Shown here piece after piece: positions 32,079-41,599 of a stretch of 64,000 nt of DNA. The stretch spans positions 1-64,000 of the forward strand of contig JALBYF010000049.1 of the NCBI GenBank assembly GCA_023212725.1, read 5' to 3'. The DNA comes from Tranzscheliella williamsii (Eukaryota; Basidiomycota; Ustilaginomycetes; Ustilaginales; Ustilaginaceae). Every line of letters begins with the position of its first letter. The first letter of the stretch is position 1. A program made the translations under genes and the position numbers. The notes under the pieces were generated by a model, which was not told the origin of the DNA, made no database searches, and was given only the letters and a program-made list of their open reading frames with translations.

Positions 32079-33193
32079 CATAGCCCCGCTCATCCGTTCA
32101 TGCTGTGCACTTGGGCCTTCTCTTTCTGACCTTCAATTTGCTCGTGGACCACATGCCTTCACGCAGCTCCTTCAGCGGACCATGCAGACACGACAGAGCC
32201 ACCTTGAAGCGTGTTACGAGCAACGCGTCTCGACCATGGCCAGGATCACAGCCGTGGCAGCGAGTAGTCCTGAGCATCGGGACATTGACTGGCAGCTTCT
32301 TGGTTGGCGGGTTGCTGGGCCGGGGCGACGGTAGGAGTGACAAGCCACCCGCCATCCATAAGCAGCTCAGGGTATCACGCCTCGGAGGCTTCCTGACAGT
32401 TTCACGACCGTCATGCGTTCGTAGGACGGCCCTGCGGAAACGACATGGTCCTAAGTTTGAGGGTCCGGAGCGTATAGCCTCGCATATCCCTGCTGACGGT
32501 ACGGCCATGGACATCTGTTGCGACCGTGAATTCACGGCAGCAGCCTCATTGGTGTATCCATGCAACCGCTGAATGCGGCGGCGGGATATCAAGGGCCATC
32601 GAAAGGGTGAAAGACTACGGATCAGGGACACAGCCCCGTTATTGCTACGATACCATCCAGTCGGTGCCACCGCTCAATGTCTTGATCTCAATCCGCCGGA
32701 GGGAGCATTTCTGATGCATCCGCGACAAAGGGCTAGGCCTGCATACGACACCCACGGATGAGGAACTAATCTTAGGCCTGGGTTTGACGATGTTTGGCCT
32801 CGACTCAGTTGCAGACGGCAGCAGCAGCAGGGCATCTTTTGCCGCCGTCAACAAGCGACTATAGCTATGCTACTCAACGTGTGCCTTCCCTGCTGTCTTT
32901 TTCGTATTCTCCTGCTGGCGCGATACAAGGACTTGGCGTACCCAGTTCAAGTATTTCAGTTCAGCATCTACCCGTCCTTACTACTGGATCTGCATTGGAA
33001 GCTGACAGGTTGCACTCAAACTGACAAACTGAGAGGAAGCACCTTGCCGTTGAGAAACTGTGGTAACTGTGGCTACCCCATACCGATCCTACAGCCGCAG
33101 TCGGGTGCACACGCTATCCATGGCGCGGCGGACAGGTCAGGCGTACTGTTGTGAGATACTACATGCGATGCGAGGCACACAATTTGGAAGCAA
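32079..33193. other. Spacer with coding-like traces
   Basis: Plus-strand fragments around 32794-33130 (SYATQRVPSLLSFSYSPAGA, then ERKHLAVEKL) look protein-like. They are interrupted by stops at about 33023 and 33065. They could be exons or remains of the gene that continues at 33194. Nothing else was recognised. Confidence 0.3.
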
Positions 33194-33855
33194 GTGGTGC
33201 TGTTTGCTTTCCAAAGCCAAGCCGAGTCCCACCTCAACAAGGGGATCGATGAGAAAGTGTATGCGGAAGCAGAGCATGACATATTGCTCAATATGTTGTC
33301 GACAGCCCATTGGCCGCCCGATGTCACAGCCGACAAGGCCTTGTCGCATCTCGCGCACGACGTCGACGCGGATAGCATGCAAGCAAGCACTGCTCGCGGT
33401 GCAGCGCTCTTCCTGACCTGCATTCTGCGGAACAGCGGGCGCGAGGCCGTCCAAGCCGAGCTGGACGGCGCCACCATGCCGTATGCAGACGCCAACTGGC
33501 TCGTCAAGCAGATGTGCTGCGCGCTGGACTGTCTTGCGGCAGCTTATGCCTCGCCCATCTGCACCGTGGGCCAGGTGAAGCTGCTCTCGGCCGAGCAAGG
33601 GCGTCTGCTGGTCTCTCCGTTGTCAACTCCGGCCATGGGCAACATTCGGAAAATCGGGAGTTTGTTAACTACAATCCGCTCCAGGCTATGTTGTGCCTGG
33701 GGCGAGGGTACAAGGGCATTCGCAACCTCGGCTCCGGTAGCCGGGACGCCGTCCTCCAACCCGACCTTCGAGCACCACTGATGCCAGAGGGACGGTTCCC
33801 TCCCATGTGCCGCTGGTGCCATCGGCTGGAAGCATGCTCTCGAGAAGTGCGCTGA
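33194..33855 (+). pseudogene. Unknown alpha-helical protein, 5'-incomplete and frameshifted
   Basis: A 195-codon frame, open from 33194 without an initial ATG, encodes a convincing helical sequence (EKVYAEAEHDILLNMLSTAH, then DADSMQASTARGAALFLTCI, then QMCCALDCLAAAYASPIC). Around 33650 the protein-like character passes to another frame (VNYNPLQAMLCLGRGYKG), ending near 33855. The lack of an ATG at the 5' end and the frame change near 33650 suggest either missing exons joined by introns or a pseudogene. I do not recognise the family. Confidence 0.35.
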
Positions 33856-34435
33856 GACTCTCCAGCGGCGCGAAGCACACGACTACGGCACGTGCATTTG
33901 GGTGGGTGGAGTTTGACCAACATGCGGCTAAAGATGCCTGACTCTCCCGAGATACACCGAGAGCCTGCGCAATCTTGGAGAACAGGCTGCCTCATACGGA
34001 TGCGGTCGCGGCCTGCTCTCACCCACGTTGCGCACTTGTGTCCAGTCACAGTTCGCCGGGTAGATCGCAAACCCACAAATAAGTATGGTGGAAAACAAGC
34101 TCACGACCTCATGTACTGACCAGCGGCATCGGCCAGTCTAGTGCCAATGCTATGCGAGCTGCACTGGCTACTGTCACTCACGCGCTGGCGGCTGCAATGC
34201 GCCACGATGGGCACGCGGCTACAGTGCAGCCTAACTTCAGCGGGCAACCTTCTTCAGCAGGCGTACACCGATCAGGGAAAACAGATTCGACTCAGCCACC
34301 TTGCCGCAGTTGGCAAACGACACCTTGGCCACCACAGCCCACTCATGCTAGCGGCCGTCGACATAGCCAGCATCTGCGGCATCTGCCGAGTTGAACCGCT
34401 CCACGCCTCCAGTAGCACCCCATGGCTAAAATGAG
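33856..34435. other. Spacer
   Basis: About 580 bp with no supported gene. It is the 3' flank of the minus-strand M1 gene. Confidence 0.4.
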
Positions 34436-35059
34436 TTATAGTGCGTAAAACAATGCCTCGGTATACTGATGTTCCAAGCGGGGGTGTTCGGCCGCAGGCA
34501 CGAGAGGGAGGGCTGTGCAGAGGTGGTGGGGGAGGGGAGGGGGGCGGGTGGGGAGGGGGCCCCATTGGTGCCATGGACGCTGCCCTCGCTGGGCTAAGCT
34601 GCGCATGCTGGGGCCGGGGGCCACTTTTAGTGCCGGCAGAGGTGGGTCGGTGGCCGTGCAAGGCATGGTTGTCGAGCACAGCACTCGGCCTTGCGCTTGC
34701 TGGCTTGGCATTGTTGCTGGCACATGGTAAGGGCGGTGGCAGCGCACCTTCAAGGGCCCGGGAATGGGCACCGGCACCTGCACGGTGGGCAGGTCATAGC
34801 CCCAGTTGGCGCTGCCGAAGGACTTGTGGTCTGTGCTTTCGCGGCTGTGCCAGCTTTCTTGCATTTGCGCTTCCCAGTTGTACCTGTGCGAGCTTGGGAA
34901 GGGCTGCAGAGGGATGCTGTGGGGATCTATCAGTGAACGTCGTGGTCGGCATAGCTTGCCAAAGAGGTTACCAAGCTTCCTTCTCAGCCAAGCATACCAC
35001 GACTGCCTCTCTTCTTCCTCGCTCTCCGACCACGCGTGGTCAAACCAAGCATCTGTCAT
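34436..35059 (-). CDS. Family M protein, copy M1 (conserved acidic/basic N-terminus, Pro-rich tail)
   Basis: ATG at 35059, 207 codons. The N-terminus is MTDAWFDHAWSESEEEERQS, followed by WYAWLRRKLGNLFGK. It is nearly identical in the paralogue M2 at 51.2-51.8 kb (M-K-E-G-WFDQAWSESEEE ... YAWLKRKLGNLFGK). A second conserved block is SANWGYDLPTVQVPVPI. The C-terminal half is Pro/His/Ala-rich and poorly conserved, and is encoded opposite a run of G tracts (34510-34560). The sequence upstream of the ATG is also conserved. No signal peptide or transmembrane segment was seen. A short tryptophan-containing acidic motif followed by a basic helix suggests a protein-interaction or nuclear role, but I know of no family. 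Conservation between two copies argues that it is, or recently was, a real gene. Confidence 0.55.
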   Translation of the reverse strand: MTDAWFDHAWSESEEEERQSWYAWLRRKLGNLFGKLCRPRRSLIDPHSIPLQPFPSSHRYNWEAQMQESWHSRESTDHKSFGSANWGYDLPTVQVPVPIPGPLKVRCHRPYHVPATMPSQQAQGRVLCSTTMPCTATDPPLPALKVAPGPSMRSLAQRGQRPWHQWGPLPTRPPPLPHHLCTALPLVPAAEHPRLEHQYTEALFYAL

Positions 35060-35144
35060 CCTGAATGGATGCAAAAGTGAGAAGCAGCAGAGGGGAGAAG
35101 GGAAAATTGGGCAAGGATGTGCAGGAACGGGTGGCGGCGGTTGC

Positions 35145-35154
35145 TATATATTGG
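35145..35154 (-). promoter_or_regulatory. Overlapping CCAAT/TATATA element upstream of M1
   Basis: On the minus strand the sequence CCAATATATA lies about 85-95 bp upstream of the M1 ATG. The same ten bases occur at the same distance upstream of M2, within a duplicated promoter region. The match is by pattern and conservation. Confidence 0.55.
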
Positions 35155-35640
35155 CTTGGCTGCCATCCGCCCAAAGCATGTTGGCAAGATCAGCCGATTT
35201 TGAGCGGCTCATAAGCTTCTCCGAACTCAGCCCGTTACAATAAGGAAGAAACGGAAGCACAGCGTGGCAAAGAAGAGCATCCTTTCCGCAGGCTCAGCTG
35301 CAAGCTTAGCGTGACGCTGAGAAAGTATTTGCCCCTTGCTACTATTCACATTTGAGTTGGCGTTCCTTTGCTGGAAGGATAGCCAATGGAGGCTGCCGAC
35401 ATGAGGCCATGAGGCGGCCAAGCGGGGCAGCAAGGACGGCCGCAGGGGGCGGAGCATCTACGTCTGGATCGCACCAAAGCGCTTGTTCAACAACAGCAAC
35501 GAGTACAGACTCTTTCACACGGCCGCAAAAAGGTAGCCACAATAGCTTTGACTAAAATTGACACGGCCAGAAACCGCAGCACTGAGCGATGAATGCTTCT
35601 CGGATTGCGAAAATAGCCATGTGCATCAGGCTGACTGAAG
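35155..35640. other. Duplicated 5' flank of M1, then spacer
   Basis: From 35155 to about 35470 the sequence is collinear with 51926-52220 upstream of M2, for example CTCAGCCCGTTA, AAGGAAGAAACGGAAG and CAGCGTGGCAAAGAA. The duplication therefore includes about 400 bp of upstream DNA. No additional gene was found. Confidence 0.6.
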
Positions 35641-36180
35641 TCAATGAGCTGTACCGACCGTAGCCCAGTCTTGGTCGATCACAGTCCTGGTCGGCGCAAG
35701 GAGAGGACGTGGTGGTGTCGGCGGCGGTGGCGGAGGAGGTGGCATTGGAGGCAGAGGTGGCGATTGCGGTTGACTTGTTGTCGAGATAGCTGTGACACTG
35801 CGGTTCAGGTTCTCGACCGACACGCATAGCCTTGTCAGGAGTTGGTTTTGTGCCGCTTCTAGCCGGTGGACGCTCGCCAGCTTGTCCAGCTGGCCCTGGC
35901 GCTTCTGTAGTGAATGCTCCGCATCAAGGCGTTGGCGCGCCTCAGCTTGCTGAAAGAAGACCTGCCTTTCTGCCAATGTCTGCAGCAGACAAGACTTGGG
36001 CTAATACCTAGCCAGGTGCTGAGCAGTAAGAGCCGCGAACGATGGCCGGCTGAACGGCAGTGGCTGAATTGGGATCCGGCACCGTTGGGGCAACCGAGAG
36101 AGATGACCCTGTCGATAACATCGGCGACACTTGTTTGTCCAAGGTGACGCTCGCGCTCGAGGAGAAGTTGTGTGGCTCAC
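35641..36180 (-). pseudogene. Decayed family C coiled-coil/polyproline gene (copy C2)
   Basis: The frame from 35976 reads AERQVFFQQAEARQRLDAEH, LLTRLCVSVENLNRSVTAIS and PPMPPPPPPPPTPPRP, collinear with C1. There is no ATG in this frame. Similarity continues upstream in another frame (about 35990-36180; SSSASVTLDK, then SAPG), separated by a stop and a one-base frame change near 35990-36000. It is therefore a broken copy. The C-terminal tail after the polyproline differs from C1. Confidence 0.7.
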
Positions 36181-36350
36181 ACTGCGTTTCCCTTGGCAGT
36201 CACGATGCGTGCTTATGACAGCCAGCCGGGCAATTCTTTTAGTGTACCTTGGCTATTGCTAGCCGCTCAGCCACTCAACTCACCCGCATATCGAGCTAGT
36301 ACACTGAACCAAGCCATCTCAGTTTCCGCAGCTCGAATGCATCCGATTTG
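36145..36350. repeat. Direct repeat R1, left copy
   Basis: Matches 36850-37040 in the same orientation (GTGACGCTCGCGCTCGA/ATGACGCTCGCGCTCGA, TTGGCTATTGCT, AGTTTCCGCAGCTCG). The two copies are about 700 bp apart and flank the T4 fragment and its minisatellite. They may be a local duplication or terminal repeats of a small element. Confidence 0.65.
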
Positions 36351-36660
36351 TGCCTCTTCCTGCTTGCCTCGCACCTCTTTCCTTATCCCTTTCCCTCATC
36401 CGTGTTCCTCAGTTCCTGTTCCCCTCCCCTCTTTCTTGTCTTTACTCATCCAGCGTTCGCTGCGTTGGCAGCACCCGAGGACAATACTTAGCCGCCCGTT
36501 GACCCTTGCTCGAACATGCACCGATGATCGAGACCATGCCGGCATTTTGGTCGATAAGGACAGCGGCCGCCAAAGAACACGAGACGATGGACGATGGACG
36601 ATGGACGATGGACGATGGACGATGGACGATGGACGATGGACGATGGTTTTTGTACAAAGC
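36351..36660 (+). pseudogene. Family T fragment with minisatellite insertion (T4)
   Basis: The stretch 36445-36572 repeats, with gaps, the middle of T2: LIQRSLRWQ (LTQRSLLMA in T2), LSRPLT (TSRPLAV) and DHAGILVDKDSGRQ (GQPSMLVDPKDGGRQ). Just after GGRQ/SGRQ, the T2 sequence is replaced by a 7-bp tandem repeat. Neither the zinc-binding N-terminus nor the helical C-terminus is present here. Confidence 0.6.
36583..36646. repeat. 7-bp tandem repeat GACGATG (9 copies)
   Basis: Nine perfect copies of GACGATG. The period is not a multiple of three, so it cycles through all frames and gives the peptide repeat RWTMDDG on the plus strand. Perfect identity indicates recent expansion. Confidence 0.95.
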
Positions 36661-36849
36661 CTTGCGTGCCGACACTTACAGCACGCCATGCTTGGTTGTC
36701 GCTTCAGGAAATGCGAGCATGGATGACGGACGATGAGCGGGACAAGGCGGGGTAGCAAGCTTGAGCAGGGCCCGTTGCGCATGCTCTGTAGAACCCTGCT
36801 CCATGCACATACGCATAGGTGAGGGCGGCACGGGCAATATCCTCTGCCG

Positions 36850-37040
36850 AGATGACGCTCGCGCTCGATGAGAAAGTGGGTGTCGAACACTGCGTCTCGC
36901 AGTCACCATGCGTGCTCACGACAGCCAGCGTCGCCATTCCATCCGAGTACATTGGCTATTGCTGGCTACATCGGGCTCGGACGCTGAAACGAGCAATCAT
37001 AGTTTCCGCAGCTCGTAGCATCCCGATTACGATGAGCTCC
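36850..37040. repeat. Direct repeat R1, right copy
   Basis: Partner of 36145-36350. The best-conserved block is CGCAGTCACCATGCGTGCT (GGCAGTCACGATGCGTGCT in the left copy) with adjacent GACAGCCAG. Confidence 0.65.
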
Positions 37041-37257
37041 AGCTTCTACTGCCGCTTGTACAGCGCTCTGCCGCACCAGCTGGTTCGTCGCCGTCAGCTC
37101 CTACCTTGCCCGCCAGCGCGAGCAGCTCATCGTCCCGTTCTCCATCCAACATTGTACCCAGTCTGCGCCCGCACGCGGTACCGTACAGCTCTTCTCGGCG
37201 AGTGCTGCAGCTAGCCGTGCCGACCTCGAGCGGCTGTGCAGCGGAAGGGATGTGCAG

Positions 37258-37528
37258 GGAGCACGATGGCTACAGTTGTGGCACTCCTATTTCCTACACC
37301 TCGCCGGTCTCTGGCGTGTTCCTCTCTGCAAGGTTGCGCAGGCCGGCTGCCACCACTGCACCGATGCGTCTTGCGCAGAAGACTGTGACTTGGTTGTCGT
37401 ACTCTCCCCTTGTACAACTGTCGACACCGCGCAGGGCTGTACATCCGTCGTGCCGCGGCAACTGGCCACAGCATGGCGACACGTCAGCATCAGCTTGCCT
37501 TGCCCGTCCACCGAAGGAGGGCTATCGT
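37258..37528 (+). pseudogene. Module D, left part (copy A)
   Basis: Collinear with 53005-53282. The shared frame reads WHSYFLHLAGLW, then CHHCTDASCAED, CTTVDTAQGCTSVVPR and SLPCP. Length differences between the copies largely preserve this frame, which suggests coding origin (a C-x2-C-x4-C cysteine group). No ATG opens it, and the similarity ends abruptly at about 37528, where the DNA leading to the NTPase-nuclease gene begins. A weaker trace lies at 44555-44690. Confidence 0.55.
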
Positions 37529-37935
37529 GCGAGAGAGGAAAGCTCGGATCACGGGATAAGATTGGAATCGGGAAGATCGGCGGCGGTGCTTTCGAGGTTC
37601 CATCGGCAATTTCCGAGATCCGAGCTTCATCTATTGCTCGGTTCACCAATCTTGATTTTGTGAACAAGTCGCTTAAGATGTGCCACAGTCTCATCACTTT
37701 CCATCACTGCGTTCGTTATCGCATTGCTTCCCTCGACATATTTCCATCTATAACCATCGGCTCTTCTCCCTCTGCTTCCTCCGGACACCGAAAATTGACC
37801 TACCCACTGCAAGCCATACTTAGGCTGAGGGGGGCTGGTTGCTGTGGGATATCCCCGCTGAGTGAGCACCGCTGCAGCTGCGCTGACCTAGGCAATCCTA
37901 GTCGGAAGCATCTTGAAGTTGGCAAATTCACAGCC

Positions 37936-40827
37936 ATGTCTGCTAGCGCTGGCACATATTCCGCCAAAAAGATCCCCTCTGGCTCGGTACTCGTGGCTGT
38001 AGCCAAACGATCGTTTCCCGAAGCATGGAATGAGCTGGTTTCGCAGTACGCGACGGTTTGCTATGTTCAGTCTGGTATGCCTATCGGGAGTTGGGTCTTG
38101 GAATCGACTACGAAGACACTCAGCCAAATTTACAACAGCCTTAGGGTACCAGGAAGTATGCCGATGCTCTCCGCCGATCAATTAATCTCTGCTATCAAGG
38201 CGACAGAACATGCAAGAAAGGGTTTGAAACCGGATGCAGACCTGGCAACAGCCCATTTCTTTTCAGAGTTGCCTACGCCGTCGGTCTCCGTTGCTAGAGT
38301 AAATGATGCGTATGATGAAGATGTCTCAAGGCTGTTAGCTTCCGCTCTTGCTTCCGTTTATCGAGGAGACGCCCACCATCGATTCGTAGATTTCGTCAAG
38401 GGTGTTCAGGCCACATACCCGATCCACTTGCCGTATGACCAACGTCCTTACTGCAGAGGTACAGCTATTGTACAATCGAGCGGCTCGGGCAAGTCAAGAC
38501 TCATATTGGAGCTAAACAAACATGTGCCAGTCATGTACATTTGCCTTCGCCGTCTTCAAGATAACAGAGCTGGCGATGGCTATCCACTACGAGATTTCGG
38601 CGTCATGGAATTCTTTCATAAGTGTGTCGGCCCAGAGATACAAGCGCCAGACGATGTTCAAGTAGCTACATACGTAGCTGCCTGGTTCGAAACGGCTTCC
38701 TTATCTCTGCAACAATACTCAACGCCTAGAGACAAGCTACGTTTTCTTCAGCAGCTCAACACCTTTGATGGCCGCGGCAGAAATGAGGCTCGCGATACTT
38801 TCTTTACAGATGTTGCAGCTTTGGCCGAGAAACACGTTGCTTTCTGGAAGGAAAACAAGGACACTCTATTCAACAATGAACCTGTCCATGACTCCACCTT
38901 TCCCTTCTTTCTGGACAAACCGGTCTCCATTCTTTCTCGACATTTTACGGAAATCTGCCTTTTTCAGCGCCAAGAGCAAGCTGGATCAGCATCAGTCGAA
39001 TCTCCCCTTACTGCCTTTATAGCCTTCGATGAGTGTGTCGAGATGGCAATCAAGTCCAAGAAATCAGTCGAAGCCGGAGGCCAACTGCGCAGCCTACGCA
39101 GGGTTTGGAATTACCTGGAGAACTGCGAGTCACAAACCGGCCTGAGCCTTTGGCTCGTCCTCCTGAGCACAAGTAGCAGTGCGGCAGAGCTGGTTTCCCG
39201 ATCCCGCGTTGCTACCTCGCTACGTGCTATACACCGACCCACCATGCCCCCTTTCTTCAGTCTCGGCTTTGACGTCAAGGTGATTGAGCAACCACCGCTC
39301 AACAAGGCTGAGGATGCTTGCACGGTGGAACAATTGCGCTGCTTTGGCCGACCTCTGTGGCACGGAGGAGACCCGAAGGCATTGTGGGCGTTGGCGAAGA
39401 CGAAGCTCCTATCCAACGCCCACTTCATTCCATCTGAACATATCCAGGTCTACAACGTGCTTGCCTCTCGGCTTGCGCTTCACCTAATCCCTCTTCACAA
39501 TGAATCTGGCGAAATCGGTGGCGAACTATCGCTGCTGGGAGCACATTCGGTCGATCGTCATATGCGAATGCTCGCCTCCATCGACGAGAGCGAGAGACTG
39601 GAAATTTCATCGCCATCTGAGCCGATCCTTGCAATTGTCGCCTCTGCTGTGCTGCTATCGCTGCCTGCCAGCGGAGCAACAAGAACATATGCTAAAGTGC
39701 TTGCAACACTTTCCGACCTCATAGTAAAAACCCTCAATCATTATGACCTTGTTGGCCAATTCGGAGAGTTCATGTCGCGGCTCCTACTCATGATCAGCTG
39801 GGATGCTGTCAAAATGACTGATATTCTTACTCGAAGTCCGGATCGTAGACTGGCTGACCATGCACAGATCTTGATGCAGCCAATTTCGGTTCACGCCTTC
39901 TTGCATTCGATCGCACAACTGTCACCAGACCATTGGAACGCTATAGCAACAACGATTGGCCGGCTTTACGAGCGCGGAGAACGTGGAGCTACAACGCAGG
40001 CCAGTGAATCTGCAGCGGGTGTAGCGTGGGTCAATTTAACCCACTTCGACACCCTAGATGAAAGCTTAGCCACAGTGACTCCTGAGTTCCTATGGGGCTG
40101 CTGGAAGAGAGGCGTTGCAATCCAGACTTCGCACGGTCAACATGGTATCGATGGTATCATTCCTGTCTTCATTGGGCACCTAGACCAGAAATTCTCCCTG
40201 AACTACGATTCCAAGAATGCTATGCCGGGCGTCACAGTTGAAGATGCCGTGGCTCCCCTTCACATGACATACATAGCATGGGAAACCAAGAATAAAGGCA
40301 AGCCTCGAAGTCCGAAAGATTTTGACAAAGTGAACGTCCATGGTCCTGTCATCACAGACACCGCAACACGGCATCCACCACTGAGCACGCGAGGATTTCT
40401 GACCTTGATGTTCGACTTGGGAACTGAATCGGTTTTTGCAGCTGAACGAGGCCACATGTCGCTACGTCCCGCCGATGACAAGTATCTGTTGGATGCACAC
40501 CTTCTTCTACTACGTGGACATCTCGATTCTGCCGTGTACCCGTGCCTTGACACTCTCAGATGCAGGCAATCTTTGGCAGATCTCTTTCGTCAAAATCCCA
40601 CGAAAACGCCCCCGGTTTACGAAAAATTCAACGTATTCGTCAAACCTCTATCTTCATCGAGATTTCATCCGAATCTTCATAACTCTTCTTCTCGGAGCAA
40701 CGTCGACAACATGGCTGCGCCAGAGGCAACTCTCAATCCGACAGCACGGAACATCTCGGAAGCGTCTTTGTGGAATGACACCGAAGCGGAAAGCAAGGAT
40801 GTCGAGATGGCGAACCGAGTAACCTAG
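37936..40827 (+). CDS. P-loop NTPase with C-terminal PD-(D/E)XK-like nuclease domain (Crinkler/CR-type)
   Basis: Intact 963-codon frame from the ATG at 37936 (the frame is open from 37252; another Met lies at 37678). An N-terminal region of about 150 residues precedes a P-loop, TAIVQSSGSGKSRLILEL (Lys186), then ICLRR and GYPLRDF. A Walker B, AFIAFDECVEM, carries Asp365-Glu366, and LVLLSTSSS could be the sensor strand. Near the C-terminus are GIDGIIPVF (Asp739) and YIAWETKNKGK (Glu783-x-Lys785), the D...E-x-K signature of restriction-endonuclease-fold nucleases. GSGKSR-type NTPases fused to such nucleases are described as Crinkler/RHS-type effectors in oomycetes, chytrids and fungi, acting in host nuclei or in conflicts between genomes. 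Function here is inferred. No secretion signal is evident at either Met. The ORF is undamaged, unlike its surroundings. Confidence 0.72.
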   Translation: MSASAGTYSAKKIPSGSVLVAVAKRSFPEAWNELVSQYATVCYVQSGMPIGSWVLESTTKTLSQIYNSLRVPGSMPMLSADQLISAIKATEHARKGLKPDADLATAHFFSELPTPSVSVARVNDAYDEDVSRLLASALASVYRGDAHHRFVDFVKGVQATYPIHLPYDQRPYCRGTAIVQSSGSGKSRLILELNKHVPVMYICLRRLQDNRAGDGYPLRDFGVMEFFHKCVGPEIQAPDDVQVATYVAAWFETASLSLQQYSTPRDKLRFLQQLNTFDGRGRNEARDTFFTDVAALAEKHVAFWKENKDTLFNNEPVHDSTFPFFLDKPVSILSRHFTEICLFQRQEQAGSASVESPLTAFIAFDECVEMAIKSKKSVEAGGQLRSLRRVWNYLENCESQTGLSLWLVLLSTSSSAAELVSRSRVATSLRAIHRPTMPPFFSLGFDVKVIEQPPLNKAEDACTVEQLRCFGRPLWHGGDPKALWALAKTKLLSNAHFIPSEHIQVYNVLASRLALHLIPLHNESGEIGGELSLLGAHSVDRHMRMLASIDESERLEISSPSEPILAIVASAVLLSLPASGATRTYAKVLATLSDLIVKTLNHYDLVGQFGEFMSRLLLMISWDAVKMTDILTRSPDRRLADHAQILMQPISVHAFLHSIAQLSPDHWNAIATTIGRLYERGERGATTQASESAAGVAWVNLTHFDTLDESLATVTPEFLWGCWKRGVAIQTSHGQHGIDGIIPVFIGHLDQKFSLNYDSKNAMPGVTVEDAVAPLHMTYIAWETKNKGKPRSPKDFDKVNVHGPVITDTATRHPPLSTRGFLTLMFDLGTESVFAAERGHMSLRPADDKYLLDAHLLLLRGHLDSAVYPCLDTLRCRQSLADLFRQNPTKTPPVYEKFNVFVKPLSSSRFHPNLHNSSSRSNVDNMAAPEATLNPTARNISEASLWNDTEAESKDVEMANRVT

Positions 40828-40837
40828 CGAACATGAC

Positions 40838-40843
40838 AATAAA
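40838..40843 (+). terminator. AATAAA polyadenylation signal
   Basis: Consensus AATAAA lies 11 bp after the stop codon of the NTPase-nuclease gene. It is unusually close but correctly placed to direct 3'-end formation. Confidence 0.45.
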
Positions 40844-41213
40844 GCGCATCTTGGTTTGTGTCTCCACACTTTCGCCCAGTCAACTGCTGCATTCCGCATT
40901 CTCTCTCACTTGCCTTCTGTGTTCTCATTGCTTCACGAAATCACAACGATGGAGTCTCATCCAGACGCCTCACCTGTCACCTGCACTGTCGTTATTAAAA
41001 ACCATGTTTCCCCTAAAACGAGCACGAGGCCATGGCTGCCATCAACCAACCGCAAATGTCCGCGCATGTCAGAGCTTTTGGGGAAGGTGCACCTGGGTGA
41101 GCGGGCAGGTGGACACGGTGAGACTGTCGATACTGTTGGCATTTGCCATGACCATGTCGACATTGCCCTTGTTGCCGGGTTCGAGTCATGTTTGTGTGCG
41201 CCTCCTGAGCGGA

Positions 41214-41577
41214 AGCTTGCCTTGCCTGTCTGAGGGAGAAGCTTGCCTTGCCTGTTGATGACTCAGTCCAGGCTGTGGTCCCTCTTCGACGGCGCTTGTG
41301 AGCGGAGAGCAGTAGTGTGGCTGTGGCAGGCTCAGCTCGTACCGCCGCCATCCAACGTTGCGCCTCGCCATGGCTGCGGCGCGGCTTGGCCCACGAAAGA
41401 AACCACAACAATGTCGCTCTGGCTTCGTGCTGGCAAGGCACTAGTTCTACGCACCGCTTCCTGCTCGAAAGGGTTTCATTAACTCGAGCGTTTCTACGAT
41501 TTGGATGCCTTGGATGCAATAGTAAAGCGCGCATAGGCATGCAAGCATGTCGTCGTCAATAGAATGCCAGGAGCTAG
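41214..41577 (+). repeat. Module D, right part (copy A)
   Basis: Continues the similarity to the 53-kb block (53283-53552): GCTTGCCTTGCCTGTCTGA, CTTGTGAGCGGAGAGCAG, GCATGCAAGCATG. Together with 37258-37528 it brackets the NTPase-nuclease gene. In the other block the two parts are adjacent. Within it, AAGCTTGCCTTGCCTGT is itself repeated at 41213 and 41238. Confidence 0.75.
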
Positions 41578-41599
41578 TATGAATAGTATCGAATGCAAG

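Noticed and set aside
36396..36890. Minus-strand 164-codon frame with RPSSIVH repeats
   Set aside because: The repeats are only the translated complement of the GACGATG minisatellite. The plus strand carries the T-family similarity.
37252..37935. Upstream extension of the NTPase-nuclease frame by 228 codons
   Set aside because: The extension starts without an ATG, runs through module D (shared with the 53-kb block that lacks the gene) and through a pyrimidine-rich, promoter-like stretch. The Met at 37936 is the better start, although the Met at 37678 cannot be excluded.
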